Assembly: GCA_032622095.1 (NCBI GenBank)
Contig: CP136061.1
Span: forward strand, 40,679,797 to 40,743,796
Length of the DNA: 64,000 nt
Direction: 5' to 3'
Origin: Siphonodentalium dalli
Lineage: Eukaryota; Mollusca; Scaphopoda; Gadilida; Siphonodentaliidae
Positions within the stretch are counted from its first letter, which is position 1. The number at the start of each line of letters is the position of its first letter. This document shows, in pieces, positions 36,856 through 48,507 of this stretch. Position numbers and translations under genes: made by a program. Under the pieces are notes generated by a model, which was given only the letters and a program-made list of their open reading frames with translations, ran no database searches and was not told the origin of the DNA.

Positions 36856-37545
36856 TGAAGTGGCACCTTCTTCTGCTTCCTCCATACAGCCTGAGGGCTT
36901 GGAGTTAGTTGGTGGTCATGCCTCCTCTACTTTAGTTGCGGCCTCCACAGCCTCAGCTGAGAAGGGCAGCATTGGAAGTTCTGTGGCAGCTTCCGCTGCA
37001 CATGCCGGCTACTTGCCATAGCTACCACAACACTGGTGGTCCGAAAAGCTTGCAAGCCCCGGTGCTATCGACCCATTGCCTGCCTCGCAGTTCAATGTGT
37101 CACCTGCCACTGCCTCCATTCCAGGGGATTTCACGGCAGGGGTTCGGCCTGTCCTCCATTTGTCGGGTCTGTTATGGCTTCAGTCCCTCCTGGTCCTGGG
37201 GCGGGCCAGTATCCCGGCTATTTTCATGCTTTTGTGCCACCTCCCCCAGTGTGGCCTTGGCATTATGGTTCCTGGCCTTCTTTGGCTCCCAGGCCAGAAC
37301 CATTCCAGGCGTCTATCTTAAATGCCGAGGCTCCAGAATTTGTTCATCAAACCAGGCAACCTAGTTGGGATACTTGCCCCTTTTCTCCATCTCCTTGATG
37401 GATGGTGTCACATGGAGATGTGGACGTGCTGTCACTACATCCCCTGGATACGGAAGCATTTGATACGTGTCCAAGTTCGCTGTGTCCATCCGAGAGTGCC
37501 TTCCAAGAGGGTAGTTTCGGATGGGTCAGTCCTTCGATTTTAGGC
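36856..37545 (+). pseudogene. Decayed proline/serine-rich ORF, possibly gag-like
   Basis: Codon-like sequence can be followed across several frames. One segment is Ser/Ala-rich (starts VAPSSASSIQPEGLEL, stop TAG at about 37018). It continues as LPQHWWSEKLASPGAIDPLP, shifts frame near 37150 into a Pro-rich stretch (VPPGPGAGQYPGYFHAF, then VPPPPVWPWHYGSW), and shifts again after a TGA at about 37397. Composition and decay suggest an old retroelement gag-like or other transposon protein. No nucleocapsid knuckle, protease or RT is visible, so the family is not assigned. Related Ser/Ala-rich pieces follow at 37880-39000. Confidence 0.4.
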
Positions 37546-37859
37546 TAACACTTTGTGCACCATTTTTTGCATGCATTACATGCACAGTACTAACAGTGCC
37601 TCGGAAAACAGGTACACTACTGCATTGTTGTGGTTCATTTAAGACGGGGTCTGGCCACCGATATCTCTATTTATCGCTTCAACTGAGCTCAGATGTCATC
37701 AACCTGGACCCTCTTTGATAGTTATTATATAATTTCTCAGAAAGTTCCACAACTGCGCTAGTACACTTCGAACATGACGCGCGGTCGTCTCAAACAAACC
37801 TGTTTTCCCCACAATCGAAGGACTGGATGGGGCCTCCTCCATATCAGGATGAAACATTA

Positions 37860-39190
37860 ATGCTTGGCACCTTTTTCTGCAAACTCGGTACAGCCTCGGA
37901 GTAGGTTGGTGGTCATGCCTCCTCTATTTGTAGTTGCAGTCTCCACAGCCTCCACAGCGAAGAGCAGCAGTCCGGGTCCATTCTACCCGCCATGGCTACA
38001 CCATTGTTACCTGTCGCTGACAGGTCAAGGTCATTAAACATATTTTTGTACAATACTACCTCTGTTATTTGTACTACGCTACCAATGAACCGGCTGCAGC
38101 CATTACAGGCCCTGCCCTAGTAGGAGGCGATCCTGTGCTTCTCACAGGTTTGCCACATGCTGACTTGCATGACTTGTGGTGTGATGCTCCTATGCACGTG
38201 ACCGTGCTCAGGGGTCAGACCCTGGCATGCAATTTAAACAGTGTACCACCTGTAATTGCATTGGTGTGGAATCTCACAGAAAACCACCGAGAACTCACCT
38301 CACTGTATTGTCAGTGATGACAATTGCTACACGCTAACCACGGTGGTCCCCACACTACAGTCATGTCGCCCATTTCCATCTTTTCCTCGCAAAGACCTCC
38401 TGCTTCCTCCAACAACATGGCGTTGGTTACTGGACATGCCTCCTCCTTATTGGTCGCGGTCTCCTCAGCCTCTGCAGTGATATGCAGCACTGGATGTTCT
38501 GCAGCAGCTACCACTGGTCATGCCTCAGTCAATCCGGTTTCATTCTATCGCGGCACATAACGGTTTTTCAGAACAAGTCGAGATCATTACACTGTTTTTC
38601 TTTTTTTGTACCATATCACCTCCTTTATCTGTACTCGCCGACCAATGACCCGGCTACAGCACTGGCAGGCACTGCTCTAGTAGGTCCCCACACTACAGTC
38701 ATGTCGCCCATTTCCATCTTTTCCTCGCAAAGACCTCCTGCTTCCTCCAACAACATGGCGTTGGTTACTGGACATGCCTCCTCCTTATTGGTCGCGGTCT
38801 CCTCAGCCTCTGCAGTGATGTGCAGCACTGGATGTTCTGCAGCAGCTACCACTGGTCCTGCCTCAGTCAATCCGGTTTCATTCTATCGCGGCACATAACG
38901 GTTTTTCAGAACAAGTCGAGATCATTACACTGTTTTTCTTTTTTTGTACCATATCACCTCCTTTATCTGTACTCGCCGACCAATGACCCGGCTCTAATAG
39001 GATCCGTTCCTGTGCTTCTCCCAGGTATGACAACGCTGCTTAAGTGCATGCAACCTTGCTCAGGGGTTGGTCCCTGGCGTGAGATTTCAATCGTGTACCA
39101 ACCAACCTTACACTTTGTTAGTAGCGTCAGTAAACCCCCGGCGGACTGAGATCTAGCCTCCCTGCATTGTCCGTGATGACAATTAGACAA
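37860..39190 (+). repeat. Degenerate repeats of a coding-like segment
   Basis: Related blocks contain ACATGCCTCCTCC, GCGGTCTCCTCAGCCTC and CCTGTGCTTCTC. They echo the Ser/Ala-rich part of 36856-37018. Inside is a recent 338-bp-period duplication (38346-38993). Confidence 0.5.
38346..38993 (+). repeat. Recent direct duplication, period 338 bp
   Basis: The 310-bp blocks 38346-38655 and 38684-38993 are almost identical (both start GTCCCCACACTACAGTCATG and end CCAATGACCCGGCT), separated by 28 bp. Confidence 0.9.
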
Positions 39191-39752
39191 TTAATACACG
39201 CTACTCACAGAAATTTCCATGATCAGGTCATGTCACCCCATTCCCATCTTTTCCCCGAAAAGACCAGGAGTCCAGTCAAGCTTTGCCTTCTCACCTGATC
39301 TGTATTGGAGGACTTCGAATCTGTTCTCTTAGGTGAGTATCACCATAGCACATTTATTCAGCGATGGCGCCGCTTTTCCGAGAATAACCTTACATTCGTG
39401 TTTCTACTTTTCATCCGATTTTACGTTGGGGATTGCGTGATTCCGTCTCTCTCGTCAACCGAGGTCTCGGTCAGTCATCCTCTCCTCTGTTCAGGTATGG
39501 TATTCAGTCCTGGGGTTCTGCCAGGAGTGGTCATGCCATAGTTTTATGGTGGTCTCGCGATAACTGATTCTCACCTTGCTTTGAGATATTCAACATTATT
39601 CAGGTATTTCATTGAGTTGCCGGATGCCCATAGGTGGGTTATAATGCCAGTTGTTGTGCTTCTAACAGTTTCTGTAACACTTCTGTTCCTTCATGGTATG
39701 GGTTACCTAAGCACACACCAGGTGAACGAAATATTATCCGTTCCACCTACTT

Positions 39753-41257
39753 TTAACCCTTTGAACCCGACTAGCTGCAAATGCGGCCAGCCAGAAAACG
39801 TTCATACACCCGACTGGCCGAAAAAGCGGCCAGCAGCATTCAGTGACATCATAAACCTATGTAGCATGTGTATACATGTTATAACCATTGGTATATCCAC
39901 TTATATATATATCTAAATGATCCCAAGGAACTTCAGCAGTGCCATGGGTGCATGTATATGAGTTTGTTGCCGACTAGTTGGGGTAGAAAAACATGCGCAG
40001 AATTCAACAAACGTACATTATTTGAAGCGATTCGGGTAAAGCTCTACATTGTTGCGCGGTTCGCAGGATTGTAGAAAGACACCATTTCGATCACTCTGTT
40101 TGGTTTAAATTAGTATTGCATACATAATCAGTGTTTTGTCATACGTGAGGAAGGCGCACGCAGCTACGCAGTCGATTTGTTTCGCGCATGCGCATAGGAT
40201 AAAATGTGAAATGATACAATCACATCAAGGATCTCCATAGTACACAAATTTGTGTTATACAGCTGCACGTTTTGACATTGCACCAGAGTAGTATTGTGGA
40301 AATGGGTTGCATGGTCACAATACCATCTAGTCCGATCTACTTGCGCGTGCATATTAAAAACACGTGGTCAAATCGTGCATTATTGAGCAATTATGTAAAG
40401 ACTCATGGCACCATTTTAACATGACCATCACCGTGCCGTGCCCTATAGGCGATGTCTAAAACTGGACGTAATGCCAATGAATGCACAGGGAAATGGCGTC
40501 ATTCGATCACTTGGGCTATATGCTTAGCAACCATTGATACGGTAGGTTCAATCTTCTGACCTGATGTATCTCCAGTAGAAAATGCCGTTTCTTAGCACGG
40601 AATTATACGACAATATAAGCTATAATTGCATTATACTTTCAGTTCTGGGTAGTTGCTTAGAAACCGTTACCAGGGAGTGATCGTGTGGCAAAGTATACCA
40701 TTCTAAAAAAAATACACAGTGGCCCATGGAACATACCTGTAAAATTTCAGACCTGTAGCACCATTTGAACATAACCATCAGCATGTGCATGCCAAGAATG
40801 TCTAAATTGGGGCATACTACAATTGGAGTCACAGGGCAATTGTGTCATTCGATCATTTGGGGTATTTGCTTAGCAACGGTTGCTACCCTAAAAATACAAG
40901 TTAGGATCAGACTTCTGGCCAGATATATCTCAAATTTCACAATAGGGTGTTGACTGCATCAAAAACGCCATTTCCTTGGGCTGAATTACGACCGTAAAAG
41001 CTATAATTGTATTTTACCTTCAATATCGGGTAGATGCCTAGCAACCGTTACCAGGGAGTGACCACGTGGCAATGTAAACAGATCGTAAAATAATCAGTGG
41101 TCCATGGGGAACATACATCTAAAGATTCAGAAATGTGACACCACTTGAACATAAACAACACCATACATCTAAACACTGGCCACAATATAAAAAATACCAC
41201 TGGGAGCCCAGGGTCAGGGTGTCGATCGTTGTGGGGAGCCAGGGTTCAAAGAGTTAA
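39753..41257. mobile_element. 1.5-kb TTAA-flanked element
   Basis: The ends are TTAACCCTTTGAACCC and GGGTTCAAAGAGTTAA with TTAA on both sides. The interior holds two diverged tandem units of about 350-390 bp (from 40408 and 40761), sharing GGCATACTACAATT-like, GTCATTCGATCA and GTTACCAGGGAGTGA sequences. No transposase is visible. Inferred to be a non-autonomous piggyBac-like element. Confidence 0.65.
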
Positions 41258-42835
41258 ACCACCTGCAGGGCTGTTAGTTACATCACCGGTAGCCAGAATG
41301 TTCCGACAGATCCATTAGCTGTATCCGTTAATCTGGGTTGACAATACATTTCAATTTCCAGTTACTTGGCTTGTGGTCCCAGAGGTGGACTCTGTCTTGG
41401 TCACACCTCTAGGTGTATGCTTATCCTTTACCAGCCATTATTACCAGTGTCTGGGTCCCAATATGCACCACTCTCTATATCCTATTTGGGCCATGCATGA
41501 ATGAGTTAACTCCCTTGCCTATGACCAATATTTATCCAAGACACCTTCACTCTGTGAACATTAGGGCACCTGAAGTACAGGTACATCTGTTTCCTTTTCA
41601 GAGCTCAGTTGCTTTTGGAGTTCTGAGCTACTGTGTATGGGACACAAGGGTCTCTATTTACACATTTCTACCAAGAACAACACTTTTCTTTACAGGATGC
41701 AAATCTATTCCGCTTCAGCAGTTGGGATTTGTAGGCTTAGTCTGAGTATCTGTCTCGTGGCCTCCTCCTGTTCAAGAATTCTAATTATAACCAATAGTTC
41801 AGTGTCCAAGGTGACCATTTTACAGTATGAAATTTGAAAAATGGACATAGATGCAGTCTGATGCACGTCATCCATTTTGGCTATAATGATTGCTAATTAC
41901 CTATCCATAGGTAGCAGTACACGATTTCACAGGTTGTAGGGGGTCTGAAAAATAGAAATATAAGTATCTGGGGGGCATAACGGCCAGTGTAGTCTGTGTT
42001 AACTGTGTCGTTACTGGTTTGAAGGTTTATTTATTTTACAAAACTGGGAAAGTTCTCAAAAAAGTGAAAAATTTGGATACGCAACAGGGTTTTCGTATTC
42101 AGTGAAGGCCAACTCTGTGTTATTGGTTACAGGAAAATAGCCCGATTTATCTCCCCTGAATTCTGTCATCTGGGCTCGCAAGACTTTTTTTTCAAATTGA
42201 TACGATAACTTTTTTTCTATTTCAAATATTTCTCAGCTCTATCATAGCTCTATCAGGTGGAAGAATCTTATTTACTGACATTCGCTCTATCATGGTCTGT
42301 TTTTGGGTAGAAAATGGCCAATTTGAGTGAAAAAATGGGTAAAATTGAGCGGTTCGTGTGTGCAAACCAAGGGGCATAACTCAATGACATATTGTACGAA
42401 GAACCAAAAGTACATTTAAATGATTACACCTAAAATTTCTGTCGAAATTAAAACATGCTTGATTGGATATATGCCAATGATAATGGCTTAGCATTGATTT
42501 GAAGTACAGTACCCCCTCCCAGGTTGGCAAAATTGATGGAAATCGTGTATTGCTACCATAGAAACATAAATTCACAGTTGAACATAATTGACAATGACGT
42601 AACATGACATCAAAGGAAGCCGCTGGTCCGCCAGGACTGTGAGTACATGTCGCACACCGAATTCTTTGAAAGATTATCGCCAAACGTCGGCTGCGACATC
42701 AAAGTCAGACGAAGCCTCATCAGAAGTGGCAAGAGAACAGGCTGTCTGGTGATAAATTGTGCTACATACACTGTTTACTTTTACTTCCATGCATGGCATT
42801 TGTGCATAGTACTGCTTACATTCACAACCATACCC
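41258..42835. other. Intron 3, no supported exon
   Basis: Unique-looking sequence. Short frames (for example 41413-41745 and 42647-42841) show no recognisable motif, splice support or composition bias. Confidence 0.4.
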
Positions 42836-42972
42836 AATTAGATATTTGAAACTTCAGAGTATTGTTACCCACATATTGGAGATGTGCAACATGTATATAG
42901 ATGACGGAAAAATTATTTTTGTACAGAATTATTAACCCTTTCGACTTAGAACATTTCAACATTTTTTTATTT
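42836..42972 (+). repeat. Family G fragment abutting exon 4
   Basis: Nearly identical to 52725-52850: AGTATTGTTACCCACATATT, GGAGATGTGCAACATGTATA and TTTCAACATTTTTTT. It ends at the T-rich tract that serves as the polypyrimidine tract of the exon 4 acceptor. Confidence 0.8.
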
Positions 42973-42977
42973 TACAG

Positions 42978-43151
42978 TGGCTCAAGGCACATCTCGAAGA
43001 TGATAAACACGCAAGAAGGGTGGGTTTATTGAAGCGCATGAAACATGCACATGCCAAAGTATCACCCAAAGAAAGGATCTGTGAACTTTGTAATGTTATT
43101 TGTGGCATAGATACTTTCAATAACCACATCCATGGACAAAAGCACAAGAAG
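42978..43151 (+). CDS. ZFR-like protein, exon 4: end of finger 1 and finger 2
   Basis: The acceptor is ATTTTTTTATTTTACAG, phase 0; the 58 codons end KHKK before GTAACC. The first part (WLKAHLEDDKHARR) supplies the His-x5-His of finger 1, giving Cys-x2-Cys-x12-His-x5-His across the exon 3/4 junction. A complete second finger follows (CELCNVICGIDTFNN, then HIHGQKH) with the same C2H2 spacing. The long x12/x5 spacing is typical of U1/matrin-type fingers of ZFR, ZNF346 and relatives, which bind double-stranded RNA. The order finger-linker-finger followed in exon 5 by an xLGxPIP motif matches ZFR best. This is the best-supported exon of the window. Confidence 0.88.
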
Positions 43152-43223
43152 GTAACCTGTTATTTCACCTGAACATAAAATACCCATAAAATTTTCAAAA
43201 CCTCAAATTATGTATACCACATT

Positions 43224-43305
43224 CTGGATTATATACCTGGATTATATACCTGGATTATATACCTGCATTATATACCTGCATTATATACCTGCATTATATA
43301 CCTGG
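43224..43305 (+). repeat. 13-bp minisatellite
   Basis: Six copies of GGATTATATACCT or GCATTATATACCT about 75 bp after the exon 4 donor. Confidence 0.9.
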
Positions 43306-43508
43306 ATTAGAAAGAGGAATCTCCATAACAGATATATCAAAGTTATTCTGGCGAAAAAAATTTACCCGCACGATAAGATTCCATAATTTTGAGGCGAAGT
43401 TGACTGGAAGCAGGCTTTAATGAAGCTTTCTTTTCATTAATGCACGCCGCCCGCTTCCGATTAAGTCACCGATCATGTGATCACATGAGGACGGAGTGGT
43501 AATAATAG

Positions 43509-43653
43509 TAATAACATGATTTTGTCAGGCGCCTTTGTTCATTAATGGCCCTCCAGGAATGATATACAGCCCTCCGTCTTATTATCGGCCCTTGGGCTGT
43601 CAATCATTCGGGCCGTTAATAAACCATAACGCCCTAAAAAATCATGTTATTGG
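43509..43653. repeat. Inverted-repeat element
   Basis: Outer arms AATAACATGATTTT and AAAATCATGTTATT with inner inverted pieces CATTAATGGCC/GGCCGTTAAT. MITE-like, about 145 bp. Confidence 0.65.
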
Positions 43654-43731
43654 TATATTATATGAGTATCAACTGAATAGATTTCATAGGTTCACAGCTG
43701 CCTAGCATGTCTGGAAATAGTGTGACATTTG

Positions 43732-43864
43732 CAGAATGAGGTCCCCAGAGGGTGAACTTAGTGAAACTTTTCCACATCCGATCATCACCAAACTGCGTAT
43801 GGGTCATCAGGATCACCTTTAGATGGTAGTCATCGATTATTTCCGAAAATCAATAAAAAGCATG
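43732..43864 (+). repeat. Half GCAGAATGAGG module joined to family E left half
   Basis: 43732-43770 is one arm of the GCAGAATGAGG palindrome. From about 43771 the sequence is family E (CCGATCATCACCAAACT...TTCCGAAAATCAATAAAAAG). It stops at CATG (43861-43864), where the retrotransposon begins; the family continues at 50104. Confidence 0.7.
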
Positions 43865-44766
43865 AATCTTCACGGAAAGAGAACGTAAGAACTTTTGGGG
43901 TTTATATTTATTTTGCCAAAAGTAAATTGAGGAGCTACGCTCCCCAATTATAATAATTTGATAAATACAATCAATCGTAATTTGAACTAATTTCATATTC
44001 AATCATCAATGACAATGTAATTCATCATGATAATGATTTTCCAAATCAAATTCATCAGTATTCAAATGAATCATAGTTTCCTACAAATTTCACGATAAAC
44101 AATATTGTAAATTAATCAAATCCGATCTGAGTCAACAATTACAATATATATATGGGCTGAAGTAGATCATACATATATCCAATTATTATATTTTAAACAT
44201 ATTTTTGGCTAAATCTGCCAAACCGAAGGTTCACCAAAAATAAGTAAGTGATTAAGTTTCTAGCCTACCTGAAATTCTTTGGCTTTAATTGATGTACCTG
44301 TATTGATGTAACAATCACAGCCCTAGCCACTCTTGAGTGACTTGTAACAACATATTGCAATGCAAACAGCAGCCCGATATCCTCCATGTAGAAATTATAT
44401 ATGCCACTGACTCAGTTGACTAACTGGAGCTGGCACTGCTAGCTTAGATGATATACATATTGTGACTAGGAGATCTACCTTCATAAAGATGAGCTTTTAG
44501 CATACATGTATATATATCACAAATATTAATTATTTACAAATTACAAAATAATATAACAAGTAATACAATTTTCTGAAAGAAACTCCCTTGAGGACAGCAC
44601 GAGCTAGACCCCCGAGTCTCACCTAAAAGGATTATCTGGCCCAAGGTGACTAGCCCTGGAAAGCCTACCCAGCACGTGTAGGAGGGTCAATCCCAGTCCC
44701 CAGAGAGTTTCAAACAGTATAGCAAACCTAATGAGTTTATATTAGGTTAACAATATTTCATGACGA

Positions 44767-45270
44767 TTACATCTGCTTAATTAACTGGAAGAAAACTTTT
44801 GTTAAAACTTTTGATCCTAACATATTCAGGTGTAAACCACCATCCCTTCTGGCATATAATGATCTATCAGGATTACCCCCTTTTAATAAAAATGGACGAA
44901 ATGAATGACCAAATGTTATGTAATTACGATTACAAAGAGTCTTCAACTTGTTGTTTACTCTGTAAACCTTGTTAGCTGTGTACTGGTAATCACATGGCCT
45001 CGGAAGAATAGCTGACATAGTGATTTTCACTTTGAGTTTCTTTAAAGTTCCAATTAGATTTCCGAATTCTGATTCTAAGTCGCCTTCGGTCAAACCGTTA
45101 GCTATATCGTTTGTACCTACATGTACCAGTACACAATCAAAGGATTGGATGAATGCCGATGAGTCCCGAACGTAACCTGCCAATCTGTTGATGGTATAAC
45201 CACGAAGGCACTCAACATATGCACCGTCAATATCAGAAACAAATTTGATGATAGAGTCACCAAGTATCAA
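44767..45270 (-). CDS. SGNH/GDSL hydrolase-like domain of the retrotransposon
   Basis: About 167 codons, open upstream to about 45308 so the true start is unclear; the frame overlaps the end of the recombinase by a +1/-1 relation. Block I is ILGDSIIKF (catalytic Ser), block III VHVGTNDIANG (Gly and Asn of the oxyanion hole) and block V DGGLHLNMLG (Asp and His), so the catalytic set appears intact. SGNH domains are known as accessory domains in some Ngaro and non-LTR retrotransposons; their role is not established, esterase activity being assumed. Located 3' of the recombinase. Confidence 0.8.
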   Translation of the reverse strand: MILGDSIIKFVSDIDGAYVECLRGYTINRLAGYVRDSSAFIQSFDCVLVHVGTNDIANGLTEGDLESEFGNLIGTLKKLKVKITMSAILPRPCDYQYTANKVYRVNNKLKTLCNRNYITFGHSFRPFLLKGGNPDRSLYARRDGGLHLNMLGSKVLTKVFFQLIKQM

Positions 45271-45301
45271 TAGCTGTTTTTCCGTTTCATGGAAAATAAA
45301 A

Positions 45302-46333
45302 TTAGGGATTCAACAAAGTAGAAGCCATTCTTTGCGAAACAGATATTTTGTCGGCTGTGGAAAATTCTAAATATATTTTGTAGGCTTCACTTTTCCAGTC
45401 ACCATGTTGTTGAATCAATTCGGAGGGGACTTTTGATCTAAATGCCCATGAGGCTCCACCCTGTCTAAATGAATGGGATGAATATAGTTTAGGGTTTCGA
45501 CCAGTTTGTGCCAGAAGGGACCGTAATTTAATTGTAAGTTCTCTGTATGTAATTGGTACTAATGTTTGACCAGCTCTTTTTACAAAGGCTGGAGAGCTAG
45601 CTGAAGCTGGGATTAAGGAGATCATGTTTTTATATGCTTCAACTGGAAAAAATTTGGAGCTAGGAATCGCTATGACTGGTATTGTCAAAACACGCTGACC
45701 AAATTGAATGTTCTTGGACCACCTAATGGTAACTGAAAGATATTCTGAAAATATTGTAATATCCGAACGTTTCAATATATTGTTGCAGTCGGAAGCTCTA
45801 CGAGTATTAGGGACTATATTAGATTTTCTTAACATTAGAAAAAAGGCAGTTAAAAAGAGAGACCAGAAAGTAACATCCAATTCTGAATTAAACTCTAATA
45901 ATTCCCAAAATTCTAACAAAATATCTGGTGTAATAGGTGCAGCTCGAACAGGGCAATGTGAATGTAATCGTGAAATACCCCTAATCATTAATTTGAGATA
46001 ATAGGAGTCAAATGCTTCGAAATCAAAGTTCTTAACCACATGTAGAAACTTGATACCAGATAAATAATTCTGTATGGATGCTGATGATTTAAAGGATCTG
46101 CTCAAAAGTTAAACATAACTAGCCAATGTTTTGACTGAGGCTGGTAATGGTTTAAGGCCAAAGTAAATACAAAATTGAAGATAGGTGAGCAGTTGGGTAT
46201 GTAGATTATTCTGTGTCCCTTCCGCAAAGGCTGCTTTATGTGATATTTTCATGTCTTCTTTCAAGACTTGTAGGTCTGCATCTACAATAGTAGGACAAAA
46301 CCAGTCACAGTCAAACCTAGCCCCAAAAGTCAT
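45302..46333 (-). pseudogene. Tyrosine recombinase (integrase), one premature stop
   Basis: Starts at ATG 46331-46333 and ends LLNP with TAA at 45302. An in-frame TAA at 46106-46108 splits it into an N-terminal SAM-like part of about 75 codons and a catalytic part of about 267 codons; the frame is otherwise uninterrupted. Catalytic residues: Arg in LRKSN, the His-x2-Arg box in HSFRQGG, and Tyr in EAYKIYLEFS. This enzyme would integrate the circular DNA intermediate without target duplication. It lies just downstream of RNase H in a different frame. Confidence 0.85.
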
Positions 46334-46349
46334 ATGTTAAAGTGTCATA

Positions 46350-48444
46350 CTACCAGTCATGTGTAAAACCAAATATCTGTGGATCTACACTTACTTCAAT
46401 AAGGTCATTTGATAGGCCCTCTTTTGATAATAAACTGAAAAATTTGTACTGAGCCTCAGGATCGGAATACCATCTTGACAGATAATCTGAAATCCTGTTT
46501 GATTTTGTATCTAAATAAACGGATCTTACTTCAAATTGATACAAGGCTGATAAATAGCAGATCTCGCGTAGACAAGATTGGAGAAATTTATTTACTGTTC
46601 TGCCTGAATTGATAACTGTGACAGAAACTAAATTATCACAATATATCATTATGCGTTTCCCCATGAGCTGACTACCCCAGAGCTTCAGAGCAACGCAAAT
46701 GGTTAGCAACTCAAGGGCATTTATATCTAAGTGCTGTTCTTTGACAAATGATGGGAATTCAGAATGAAAGTACTGACAGTTAAAGAATCCCCCACAGCCT
46801 GACAAACATGAATCTGTTGAGAAATATTCATCAGGTGTGGACCATTCTTCTATGGACATAATTGAAATCCCATTATATTGTCTTAAAAATTTTGACCACC
46901 ATAAAAGGTCTTTACGAATGCATGATCTTACATTATATTGTCTACCGGGGGGAGATGCATTTATTTCTTTCAACCAACTAAGTAATCTGGAAACAAATAT
47001 TCTACCAGGTTTAACACACTGGCTAATGAATTGTAATTTTCCCAATAAAGATTGTAATTGTGTCAAAGAGGCCCTTCGTCGTGGAAGCCATGAATCAACC
47101 AGTTTCAAAATTTCTTCTAGACGATCTTCCGTAATTCTAAGCATTAATGACTCTGTGTTAAATTCAATTCCTAGGAATGTCATAACTGTGGATGGAGAGC
47201 ATGCTTTTTCTAAGGATTCTTGCAAACCACAATTTTTTAGCAGATCACCTAACTGTTCATGCTAATGAAGCTTTTGCGGGGTGATCAGCACCACAAAAAT
47301 CATCTAGATAGTTCAGAACATAGAAGTTCTGTCTTGCCATCATAAATGGAATAATGGATGACATTCGTTGAAATATATAGGCTGATGATTTAAGGCCCAT
47401 AGGCAGAGCTGCATCAAAATACAATTCGTCATTCCACATAAATCCTAAGTGATGTACGTCACCTGGATCGAGATAAACTTGTCTGTATGATTTTTTTAAA
47501 TCTTTCTTATATAGCAAACATCCAGGTCCTAATTTTTTAACTAATGCTACTAAGTCATCAACTGAGGGATAAGACACTTTAATAGGCAAAGCTAAATAGG
47601 TATCACCTGGGATTTTTGTATTTACTGAAGAATTGAATGGGAAACTTAAGTCAAAGATAACTCTACGTTCGGAAGAGTTTCTTTTGGGAACAGTATTAAG
47701 AGGAGAAACTGTGTGGTTGTTTGAAAATGGTCCAATCACAGAATGTCTAGATATTTCTTCAGCCACATACTGAGACATTGCTGTTTGAAAATTAACAGCA
47801 CCTTTGTGATTCTGAGGTATGTCAGTCTGGCAAGTAACTGCATTGTCAAAGTGTATATTAATTGGAAAACCAAATTCCAATAAATCTGCTATTTCATTGT
47901 CTGGGTAATCTACTAGTCCTTGGCGGATGAAAGGTATATTGAGTCTAGAATAAATTGGAATCTTACACCCTTTAAAATTTTGTAGGCCCGATTCGATGAT
48001 AAGGCGATTGGCCTCAACCAAATATTCAGTTGATGTACTTAGAGCAGTAGGTATGCCAGGATCAATGCTTGAAGCTTGTCTGTTAGCCCTGGTTGAAGAT
48101 TTATTCAAATTATCTTGTTCATTTGGTGATACATGAGTTTGGCATTCATATGTGCTACTATTATCTATAATATAATTAATATGATCAGACAATTTGGATG
48201 CCGGAGATAACACATTTTCAATTTCAAACCGACATTCATTCGTGTCACTCATATTATCATATAAATGAATGTCGGTCTCAAATCCAGAATTATCTGATTG
48301 ATCAGCAGAAGCCATCATTGGAATTATCGGTCGAAATGTATGATCAATTTTACCATTGCTAGTCTCTACTGACCAATCAAAGTTAGGATCACTTTTCCAT
48401 TCAATGTATTTTGTATTGTTTACAACCAACTTGTTATCAGGCAT
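46350..48444 (-). pseudogene. Reverse transcriptase/RNase H with a frame change
   Basis: ATG at 48442-48444. The RT part includes NYLDDFCGADH, the catalytic YxDD box. Near 47257 the frame is lost by what looks like a single-base deletion and resumes at about 47259 in the next frame (continuing to LGIEFNTESL, the segment following the RT palm). The C-terminal part is an RNase H of the DIRS type, with STDSCLSGCGG, HLDINALELL and ISDYLSRW, and ends with TAG at 46350. The first about 150 residues are polar and may belong to a protease-less linker. Family length and order fit DIRS/Ngaro polymerases. Confidence 0.85.
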
Positions 48445-48507
48445 GAATTTCTTATTATGTGAGTCATTTATTGTTGCAACCGGCTGCCCTAAGGACTTTG
48501 ATTCCAG

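Noticed and set aside
42647-42841. 64-codon frame near exon 4
   Set aside because: Open only partly, no splice sites matching neighbouring phases, and the C-terminus reads into the family-G repeat.
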